The position numbers and the translations under genes are program-made. A stretch of DNA of 64,000 nucleotides from Campylorhamphus procurvoides (Eukaryota > Chordata > Aves > Passeriformes > Dendrocolaptidae), in NCBI GenBank assembly GCA_013396655.1, contig WBMV01004888.1, positions 1,550,001-1,614,000 on the forward strand. The letters run 5' to 3'. The notes under the pieces were generated by a model, which was not told where the DNA came from, ran no database searches, and saw only the letters and a program-made list of their open reading frames with translations. Each line of letters starts with the position of its first letter. Within the stretch, counting starts at the first letter, position 1. Positions 24,081 to 32,779 of the stretch are shown in pieces.

Positions 24081-26371
24081 TAAGCTGTCCAGATGGAGGG
24101 GCTGAGAAGTACATTGTGTGGAAAAGGGAGATTCATGTGGTTTATGATGGTATTTCTCTAGCTACTCAGTAGGACGATTTGCTTGTGTTGTAAGCCATCA
24201 GGAAACAATAACCTCACTGAAGAAAAAGGAAAGGGGGAGAGAGCTGAGGTGCAGGAGTCCTGGGATCTACACATCTCTTTACTGTAGTCATGTCTCAGAG
24301 GAGCGTGTCTGCCCATGCATTTTGGTCAAAATTGGCTTGTTTCAGTTTGGAAGACATGTACTTGAGCTGATTTGTGAACTGTGCTTAACACACACTTTCT
24401 CTTTTGCACCCACTTGATTGAACAATGAAATATTTCATCAGAAGTAAAACCAAACTGGTATGACGGAGTGTGTGTTGGCAGACACTGGACATGCCTTCTC
24501 TGTGCACAAGTCGCGAAGCAGAAATGAGGAGTTTGATTTGACAAGACCTATCACCAAGTCTGGAGGCTCTATAAGCATTTCAGCATAGCACTAAACCTGG
24601 AAGCAGAGTTTATGTTCTTTGGCTCTGTGCCATGCTCTTAAGGCAGTATTGAGCTAGCTATTGAGTTAGCATCTCCTCAGGGACTGTGTTGTGCAAGTGA
24701 ATGTGTGCAAGATGACAGTTCAGTGGTGAGGGGGTTTGTTTTGTGGCTTTTTTGGTTGTTTTGTGTTTTTTGTTGTTGTTTGCTGTTGCTGTTTTGTGTT
24801 TGTTTTTAAAATGCATTATGGTCAGTAAAGTAGTAGGAGGAGCCTTTTCAGTGCTCTTGGTTTCAGAGCTTGCTATGGACATTGTTCTCTTCAGAACAAG
24901 CCATTGTGCTCAGGCTATGAGAAGACCTAAGCTGCACAGAATTTTGTGGGAATGTTTTATGAGAAACCTGAGGAAATGCTTTTAATTTGTATACAAGTCA
25001 AGAGGGTTGTACACATAAGGAAAAGCTTTTAAGAGGAAGAAGGAAGAGCTGCGCCTTTTGAGTAGGTCACAAACTTTTTTACACAGCAGTTATAAAATTG
25101 GTTCTTCTAGAATGCCCCAATACAGTGTGTTACACCCCAGTCTCCAAGGCAGAAGATGTAGACATTTCATGTAGCACATGTCCCATCCCAGATCATTCTG
25201 CAAGCTTTGGAAACTCAAAACACAGGGGGGTCTACTAGGACATGGCACAGTTTGACAGTCATTCATGAATTTAAAGAGGGTATGCTTTGTTCTTGAGCTC
25301 CCCCTCTCCTCTCCTTTCTCCTTTCCCAGGAAAAATTTATTATTAGAAGGGAAGCTGTGTGAAAACTTGGTGAAAAATGTCCTTTTTATTTTACCTGCTT
25401 ATGAGTTATTGAGCCTGCTTGTAGCCTTTTACCGAGTTTATTAAAGCTGATTCTGATTTCTTCAGAGTCCATGATAGCAGAAGGACGGTAGACTTTCTTT
25501 TTGTTTACTTTTACAGGGCATTCCTAAAAATACGTACAAAAGTCAGATGTGTTCAAATACTGCATGTGGCTTAAACGCTATATTGAACAAGTAGAAATAG
25601 CACTGCTGGGGGAGTAGCAATGTAAAATGGTGGTAGATCGAACGAACAAGGAGAAGTGAAACAGACCAGAGTAAATCCTCCTAATCTCTTATCTTCTAAC
25701 TGATCAAGTTTTCTCCCAGTTAATTACTGCTTGAACATGTCCTTGCTGCTTGTAACTCTTCTCTTGACTCAGCTATGGTCTCATAAAAATTCAGTGAACT
25801 CTGAGTTACCAGAATTTCCACAGTGCAAAGAAATTATCTGGGAAAATGTTTAATTGCAATGAAAAGTCACCTGAAAATGCAGTTCATGGCCATCTGGAAG
25901 ACCTTGTCTACATCTTTTGCACAGAATTTTACTCTTCTAAGATATTCTGAGGAGAAGTTGTTTCCATAACAGTTTTCATAGAGATTATGACTCTCACACA
26001 CAGCTGTGATACATACCATGCTCTCCATGATAGGGGACGTAGAATTTCTGCCCTCTTCCACCACGAAATCTCTGAGCTTGCTGACTTTGTTTCTTTCTGT
26101 TTTCATTTCCCACTTTAACCAGGGAAATTTATATACCTAGATATTACTTCTCTCTTTCAATATTGTTTTGTGAAGTGCTGATAATATGAAATCCTTAATC
26201 TGCCTGGGGACACTGTACAACAAATTTTTGTGTTCAGTGCCCTTGGTCTGCAGTAGAATACAGCTTCAAAGGATGTCACCTGTCTTGTAGGTGTCTTAAG
26301 TGGAAGCTGGAAGATACATATTTGAGAAGTTCATCTAGGTGGTTTAAATAATTCAAACCCACAAACCAAAT
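24081..26371. other. Noncoding DNA, no gene recognised
   Basis: No recognised gene or repeat apart from the T/G-rich tract at 24,729-24,810. A minus-strand frame at 25,867-26,106 has a protein-like composition and ends next to a donor-like CAG/GTGACT. It belongs to no family I recognise and is treated as a weak exon candidate in the findings. Confidence 0.6.
24729..24810. repeat. T/G-rich low-complexity tract
   Basis: This stretch is almost only T and G on the plus strand, with TTTG, TTGT and TGTTGCTG units. The antisense frame translates into an Asn/Thr/Lys-rich string that is an artefact of composition. Confidence 0.7.
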
Positions 26372-26555
26372 AATCATAGAATCGTTTGGGTTGAAAAAGA
26401 TTTCTAAGACCATTGAGTCCACCCATTAACCCAGGGCTGCTAAGTTCACGGAGTGGTGTCTCTAAATGCTACATCTACATGTCTTTTTAAATACATTAAA
26501 GGGTGGTGAATCAACCACTTCCCTGAGCAGCCAGTTTCAATGCTTCATAACCCTG
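26372..26555 (-). mobile_element. CR1 LINE 3' end, left part of a split copy
   Basis: The plus strand reads AATCATAGAATCGTTTGGGT, a CR1 3' terminus in reverse complement. It continues through CCATTAACCCAGGGCTGC, CTACATCTACATGTCTTTT, GGTGAATCAACCACTTCCCT and GAGCAGCCAGTTTCAATGCT to CATAACCCTG. At that point CR1 similarity stops abruptly and resumes at 27,435 with TCAGTGAAGAAAG. Together with 27,430-28,092 this is one CR1 copy interrupted by an LTR. Confidence 0.92.
26551..26555. repeat. Target-site duplication, left copy
   Basis: CCCTG lies directly before the LTR start TGTTAG and is repeated at 27,430-27,434 directly after it. The CR1 reading needs this pentamer only once, so it was duplicated on insertion. 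The duplication could also be read as 6 bases (ACCCTG) if the LTR ends one base earlier. Confidence 0.85.
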
Positions 26556-26895
26556 TGTTAGAGTTTCAAAGCCTAAGGGGGAATTTCTTCCAAAAAACTG
26601 GGAGCCAACGCCTTAGGGTCGGTAAAGATGTTTAACAAAAGAGATAAAAGACATGTATACCCTGATGTTATCTACCTTGGCCAGGCTCTTTGTTCTGATA
26701 TCTCCCCCAGCTTGGGAGAGAGGGGGAAGGGAGTTGGTGTTACTGTTTTTTCTAGTTTTCCTGCGCAAGGCAGGAGCTCAGCTCTCGGTGGAGCGAGGAG
26801 GACGGCACACACTCTCCCCGATCTCAGCACCACTGGATCCTGGACGGTGTTCCTCTTCCCTTCTCTAACTCGACCATTTTTCATCCTTGAGTGAT

Positions 26896-26903
26896 TATAA
26901 ATA
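26896..26903 (+). promoter_or_regulatory. TATA-like box in the LTR
   Basis: TATAAATA matches the TATA consensus. It lies far (about 450 bases) from the polyadenylation signal, so the TA-rich block at 27,279-27,297 is an alternative promoter position that gives a shorter, more typical R region. Whether either is used cannot be seen from sequence. Confidence 0.35.
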
Positions 26904-27133
26904 CCACAAAATTACCGTGAGGAAGAAAGAGGGAGAACACCCCGGTTCCCCACCCCTGCAGAGACAGGATTGTTGCTGCTTTCTGCCTTCCCATTTTTCT
27001 CACGGGAACGAACCTGAGAACTAACTGCCACCACCCTGAGGGAGCCCAGCCAGCCGGGTGCGGCATCACCACCTCTGTCCGTAAATATTACTGCAACCCC
27101 TGGGAGAGAGAGCGGCCAGCAGTGGAGGTGCCA

Positions 27134-27149
27134 CAGCACCACCTGCTGT
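27134..27149 (-). promoter_or_regulatory. CTCF-like motif inside the LTR
   Basis: The minus strand reads ACAGCAGGTGGTGCTG. It agrees closely with the CTCF core (CCAGCAGGTGGCGCT-like), differing at the first base and at one C-to-T position that may reflect CpG decay. Binding is an inference; no chromatin evidence is available here. Confidence 0.4.
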
Positions 27150-27345
27150 CCGTAGATATAATTGCATTCCCCTTTTTGGGGGGTAGCCAAAAAAAAGACC
27201 TTTTTGACTGTTTTGCCTTGTCATTTGGGGGGTGGAGGGGTTTTATTACAAACTGTTGTTTGGTTCTTTTCTGGGTGTATATATATGTATATATATTGTG
27301 GTTAAGAACTGTTATCCTTTTCTTTATGTATATATATATTTCCTA

Positions 27346-27351
27346 ATTAAA
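27346..27351 (+). promoter_or_regulatory. LTR polyadenylation signal ATTAAA
   Basis: ATTAAA, the commonest variant of AATAAA, lies 79 bases before the LTR end. It follows TA-rich DNA and precedes a T-containing stretch (GGTCTGTTT). It supports the plus-strand orientation of the LTR. Confidence 0.55.
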
Positions 27352-27401
27352 GGTCTGTTTCCTAAATTTAAAGGAGAGGGATTATTTCTTGGCCAGCATA
27401 A

Positions 27402-27429
27402 TATCTTAGTTCTCTCTTGAACTAAGATA
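27402..27429. repeat. Perfect 11-bp inverted repeat at the LTR 3' end
   Basis: TATCTTAGTTC is followed by six bases (TCTCTT) and its exact reverse complement GAACTAAGATA, which ends at the last LTR base. The hairpin forms the terminal 28 bases of the element. Confidence 0.9.
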
Positions 27430-27434
27430 CCCTG
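27430..27434. repeat. Target-site duplication, right copy
   Basis: This is the second copy of CCCTG, directly after the LTR. From here the CR1 sequence continues as TCAGTGAAG with no base of the consensus missing. Confidence 0.85.
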
Positions 27435-28092
27435 TCAGTGAAGAAAGTTTTCCTAATATCCAATCAAAACTTCTCCATGCACAACTTGGGACCCTTTCCT
27501 CTCATCCTATTATTTGTTATTTGGAAGAGGTGACCAATTCTCACTTTGCTACAGCCTCCTTTCAGGTAGTTGTAGAGAACGATAAGGTTTTCCCTGAGCT
27601 TCCTCCTCTCCAGGCTAAACAACTCCAACTCCCTCAGCTGCTCCTCATAAGACTAGTGCTTCAGCCCCTTCACCAGCTCTGTTGCCCTTCTTTGGACTGC
27701 CTCCAGCACCTCAATGTCTTTTTTGTAGTGAGGGGCCCAGAACAGGACACAGGATTTGAGGTGCATCCTCACCAGGACCCAGTACAAGGGAACAATCTCT
27801 GCCCTAGTCCTACTGCCCACACTACTTCTGATATGAGCCAGGATACCACTGGCCCTCTTGGCCACCTGGGCATGCTGCTGGCTCACGTTCAGCCTGCTGT
27901 CAAAAAGAACCCACAGGTCCTTTTCTGCCAGGCAGCTTTCCAGTCACTCTGCCCCAGTCTTTAGCGCTGCCTGGAATTGTTGAGACACAATCCAGCACTT
28001 GTCCTTATTGAACCTCACGCAGCTGGCCTCAGCCCATGGATCCAGCTTGTGCAGATCCTTCTGCAGAACCTTCCTACCCTCCAGCAGATCAA
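27430..28092 (-). mobile_element. CR1 LINE, right part of the split copy (3'UTR and ORF2 C-terminus)
   Basis: The segment starts with the repeated CCCTG, then TCAGTGAAGAAAG and CTAATATCCAATC, and follows the CR1 consensus in reverse complement through CCTTTCAGGTAGTTGTAGAG, CTCCAGGCTAAACAACTCC, TCATAAGACTAGTGCTTCAG, AGCACCTCAATGTCTT and GTAGTGAGGGGCCCAGAAC to CTTCCTACCCTCCAGCAGAT. The minus-strand translation at 27,653-27,886 contains the ORF2 C-terminal signature ([21 protein letters not shown]), with an open frame of about 77 codons and no complete domain. The element is 5'-truncated near 28,092. The 147-codon plus-strand frame across it is antisense and meaningless. Confidence 0.92.
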
Positions 28093-29114
28093 AATCTTTT
28101 TCTCTCTGAAACCTCTGTCAGATCTTGTTTAAAATGGCCTGAGAAGTTATTTAGGGTAGTAGAGACAGATAGTGTGATTGTATAGTTTCCTACTCCTTAG
28201 GACGTGAAGCAAGAAAATAATACATTATGAAACCAATCAACTTGTTTGGCTCAGTATGTATAAACAGAACACAGTGTCTTTGTAATGGTACCTTTTCAAA
28301 AACATTTTTGAAGTATTTGCTTTAAAAAAACTGCAGAAGGAAAAATGGCCTAATTTTGTTATTTGCGTGTTTCTTTTGCGACATACTGGTGATAGTTACT
28401 TTAATTCCCAAGAGGCACACAATTTATAATAATTTTTCTAATTATGCTGAAGCCCCAGGGGACATACGTGGAAGACTATGACTCTGGCATTATGGGAACA
28501 AGAAGTAGACTGAGTGACAGAACTCTTGGGTGAATTCCACAGATGAAGCCTGGATGACTTTTCAAATAGAAGGTCTAGGGAAGTGTAAGCATCTCTCATT
28601 TGAGTCTGCCATGAATTTTCCTGATGGATTCAGCCATCTTATTGTTTTCAGGCACTGAATTCCACACTGTAACTATACAATCTCTGTAAAGCAGATCAGT
28701 AATTTCAGTTTTGCCAACTCCTGCAGAATATAATGTTTCTGTTTAGTGGCGAGGCATTCTATTTGAAAAATCATTTCTCTGGGAAGTTAAATTTGTGGTG
28801 CTGGACTTTTTTGTTAGATGCTTTAAATGAACAAGTTTGACAAAAATGTAGATGTTTTCAGATTAATGGTTTAGATTCAGTCACTTGTTGTCTCTGCTCT
28901 CACTTTTCTTGTTGCTGTTCCTTTCTTATTGAAAATAATCAAAGGGCAAAAGTCTGGGAGAAATACTCCTTGTAGTATTATATTCCAAAATCAGAAACCC
29001 TCTCTCTCCCTCTACTTATTTTCAAAGAATATTTAACTGGTCTAATAATTAAATCCTCTCTGTCCCATGTGTTTTATTATCTGCAAAGCAAGGCACAGCG
29101 TGCTGTGTCTATGT

Positions 29115-29145
29115 TGTGTGCCTGCTCTCTATGTGCAGGCACACA
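29115..29145. repeat. Perfect 11-bp inverted repeat
   Basis: TGTGTGCCTGC is followed by a 9-base loop (TCTCTATGT) and its exact reverse complement GCAGGCACACA. Outside the perfect stem several more bases can pair with interruptions. It is shorter than a normal microRNA precursor stem, so no RNA gene is called. Confidence 0.85.
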
Positions 29146-31061
29146 GGAGAGAAGCCCTTTATTATCCCCTACCCCAGGGTAAAGCCCTGTGGAGGAGCCT
29201 TCCCTAGAGCACCATGTTGTGTGCATCAGCAAGGACTGCTCACTGGGATTTCCCAATGGAGCTGCAACTGCTGCTGACTGTAACCAGATAGCATTGCTGG
29301 ACCCAAGTGCTGTGAAATCTCCATGGCAAGGGAAAGAGCAAAGCCTGGCAGAGGGAACTGCAAAAACCAGCCTATGCAAGTACCTTCATCTGTTTTGAGG
29401 TTTGCTAACTCCTTGAATCTTAGGAAAACCACTAGTGTTGTCTTCGTCCTCAGCAGCAATCTGCTGATCTCTTTCTGTCTCCCTCTCTGTGTAGGGGGGA
29501 GGGTCCCTGTCCCTTGTAAGCCAGACCTATTTGGATTGTTCTTTCCTGAGCTTGGCATAAGAGCAGTGTGACTCAAAGGGGAAATGGGAAAGCAACCTCT
29601 TCAACTCTCTGACTGCAGGCATTGTTTAGTAGCCTCCTGCCATGCTTATCAGGAGATATTTCATCTGGAGCTGTTGTTTTTTCTTCTTGGCTGCTTCCTA
29701 TCAGGCCTACAATGAAGCTGTGAATGCACAGAATTAGCCCTGTGTCATCACATTACGAGCATTTCAAGTGACTCCCTTCCACAGAATATATGGACTGGTC
29801 CCACATCTTTAGTTCTGTGTGCCTGTTCTAGAACAGCAACTCCACATAATTATAAATAATTAATGGACCTGACTACTGCTGAGAGGGGACCCTGTCTCAG
29901 CAGCAAGCACAATTAAGGTCAGTCCCTCTTTCTTGTCAGTTGTTCCTGTTACCTCATCCTTTGAGTATCTGAAGTAAACATGGTGTGTCACTGAAGGTGA
30001 TGAGGAATTGTACTATTCTGTGAGATACCAGAGATGTCTGAGTTTTAAATGGAGGCTTTTTTGGTCTGTCAGTGAAGACTGCTTCTCCTCTATGCAATCT
30101 GGCTTCCCTGAAGTATAAGGTCCTCTGGAAGGTCATATTTTCTGTTGTCTTTCCAGATCCTGAGAAACCTTGGCTTTCTGTAATGATGCTTGAGAGAGGA
30201 TTTCTTCTGTGCTAGTTCTGTATGTGTCCTTGGCATCTGTTTGCTGCAACCACGACAAATACTACTTCTCATGGAACTGTATTATCAATAGCTGCTGTAA
30301 TTTGGGTATTTTCAATCCAAATTCCCTACAGCTAGCTATTGTGAAACACTAAACGTCATGATTTCTCTAAAGGTACAGTTTAAATAGTTACATAGTGCAG
30401 GTAAATTGCTCTGAAGGTAGTGAAGGAATAAGTTAAGGCAGAGGATGTTATTGTCACGTGCTAAGCTAGTGATATTTTGCAGTTTGTTTTGTTGATTCCA
30501 CCAAGATTCTGCAGTGGTTTTTGCTCATCTGTATCAATGGTAGGTACCAGAGTCTCCTGTTACGCAAAATAAATCAGTAATACCTCTCCCTTCCAGGGAA
30601 AATGTGCAACAGTTTATTGCCTTGTAGAAGGAAAAATAAATTAACAATGCTGACTCTAACTAGAGTGAAACACGAGGGAAATCAGTTTGCCATGAAAACA
30701 TCTGGAAAGGAATTATCTTGCTGAGAATCAGGTATAAGAATTGCCACTTTAGTACGGCTAGCTTAGATGAAAAGCTGAATTGCTGAGCAGCATTTCTCAT
30801 ACTGCGAAGTAATATAACATAATTCTAATGCAAACACATGAGCTGAGGGCCAACTTTATGATACCCGGAGTCCAGATTCTTGGATGCTTGCCTAAGCAGA
30901 GCTGCACTTACCACATGCAGCAAAACTCCAAGCGCTGTGGTTATTAAGAAGACTTACACTCTTTGTAACACGACCGGAGTCAGAGAGAGGAAGGCTTTGG
31001 TACTGAAGGATGGGAGGAACTGTCTGACTTTTAGAAAGAACACAAAAGAGAAAAAGTTACA

Positions 31062-31120
31062 ATGAAAAAAAAAAAACACACACAAAAAACACCCAAAGCA
31101 AACAAATTAAAAAAAAGCAA
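31062..31120. repeat. A-rich and A/C-rich low-complexity tract
   Basis: A run of A leads into ACACACAC and then into AAAACACCC- and CAAACAAATT-like units, ending in another A run. No processed-gene copy is recognisable upstream, so it is not called a retrogene tail. Confidence 0.65.
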
Positions 31121-32549
31121 GGGTTAGGCCTGATGAACAAATTGGCCTTCTTTTAGGCTGACAGGGAGAAATTTGGAGCCGCTGTGGGGGACTTGCAATC
31201 TCAATGGCTCTGGTGGGGCAGTGCCCTATTCTGGAGAGCTCAGGTAAGTGATGTTTGCTCCTGCTGAAAACCACCTGCAACTCATCTAGATGTAAAGCAG
31301 AGCCAGGCATTTGAGGAAGGGGATGGAGGATCAGCTGTAATGCTGACCAGATTTCTCCATTGCTATGGAAACGGATACTGAGTTTGTCAACCCAATGCAC
31401 TATGTAGGTGTGGGTAGACCCCTAACCTCTCTTCATTTTATCTTTTATTCTACTGGAGGAACAGGAGAGAACAAAATGTGTGTAGGAGGAGGTTGTCAAT
31501 AAGATACTGTGACCAGTGCTCAGGCCAGAACTAAAAGGCATGAGTTTATTTGGAGATATGGACTAATTATTTTGAGCATGCTGCAGCCATCTATATGAAG
31601 TATCATTGAAGTTCTGCAGGGTTCCCACACCCCTGCTTCTTTCTTGGAAAGATTTGTATATTGGCATCACCTGTGAAAGGGGTGGGAGGGACACCCTGGT
31701 AATCTTATGCAGGCTCAGAAGATTGAGAGAGTGATATAAGCTCAAACTGAAGTTGGTTGTAAGATTTCTCTATAACATGAAGTCTGGTTCATTTCTAGAA
31801 TTATTTTAGTATTTCCATCTGACAAAGACTGTGATATTTCAAGGATTTTAGTGATTATTGAGCCTACTTCATTCTATGCCACATTCTACTTTGTGTTCTT
31901 GGTGTGTATTGTACCGGAGGACTTAAAATTTTTATGCACCACACTGAGAGAAATTTTTTGGCTTGTGAAACTTGGATGGGAAGGAGGAAGAGTCTAGACT
32001 GATTTCTACTATGGGCCCTGCTCAACCTGGTAAGTGTTATGCAGATACCTGTGAAGAACTGATCTTGATATTGATGCCTTAGGGTTTTCATGAATTTGTA
32101 GATTTTTATACTTCTAGGTAGTTTCTCACATATAAAGTAGCTTGCAACCTCTAACGCTGTGCTAGCTGTCTTAAGGATCAGAAAATAGCTGGAACACTGT
32201 GCAAGGAAAACATGTACCAGAGCTAAGACAACTAGATACCATATTAGTCAAAGCAAGAAAGCAAAGCCCAGCAACCTTGGAGAAGCTCCAAGAAAGGAAA
32301 GTGGCATAAAGTAAGGGGTCTTAAGACCTCCAACTCAATTCTAGGAGAGGCGTGCCGTGGGGCGGAACCAAGGGAAGTTCTGGGCATAGACATATCTTAG
32401 ATTGGATACAACGTTTAGATATGATAATTGAGTAGAGTTATAAAATTAGTATGCTGCCACATAGACAAGATTTTTCTGCTTTCTCCAGCTCTCCTACATT
32501 TTATTGATATTCTTCTTACACACACACACTTTGCTGCCCAGCCTGGTGC

Positions 32550-32779
32550 NNNNNNNNNNNNNNNNNNNNNNNNNNNNNNNNNNNNNNNNNNNNNNNNNNN
32601 NNNNNNNNNNNNNNNNNNNNNNNNNNNNNNNNNNNNNNNNNNNNNNNNNNNNNNNNNNNNNNNNNNNNNNNNNNNNNNNNNNNNNNNNNNNNNNNNNNNN
32701 NNNNNNNNNNNNNNNNNNNNNNNNNNNNNNNNNNNNNNNNNNNNNNNNNNNNNNNNNNNNNNNNNNNNNNNNNNNNNNN
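32550..32779. other. Assembly gap (230 N)
   Basis: An uninterrupted run of 230 undetermined bases. A CA-type microsatellite lies 20 bases before it and a T-rich stretch directly follows it, so the missing part may be a simple repeat. Open frames that span the Ns are artefacts. Confidence 0.99.

Larger units (their letters stand above)
26556..27429. mobile_element. Solo LTR of an endogenous retroelement (874 bp)
   Basis: The 874 bases between the two CCCTG copies are not CR1. They start with TG (TGTTAGAG) and end with TA, one transition from the usual CA of retroviral LTRs. Near the right end are two TA-rich blocks (27,279-27,297 and 27,329-27,340), an ATTAAA polyadenylation signal at 27,346-27,351 and about 60 further bases. 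This layout fits a U3-R-U5 order read on the plus strand. There is no second LTR and no gag, pol or env similarity inside, so this is a solo LTR left by recombination. A 5-bp duplication would suit ERVL-type elements and a 6-bp one alpha/beta-type elements. The family is not assigned. The LTR must be younger than the CR1 it interrupts. Confidence 0.85.
28093..32549. other. Noncoding DNA, no gene recognised
   Basis: No gene or recognised repeat. A short perfect hairpin at 29,115-29,145 and an A/C-rich tract at 31,062-31,120 are listed separately. Frames up to 116 codons (29,226-29,576, minus strand) overlap others in both directions and match nothing I recognise. The segment ends with a (CA)-type run of 12 bases at 32,518-32,529, just before the sequence gap. 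Confidence 0.65.

Noticed and set aside
27521..27964. 147-codon plus-strand open frame
   Set aside because: It runs antisense through the minus-strand CR1; the real (decayed) coding sense is on the other strand.
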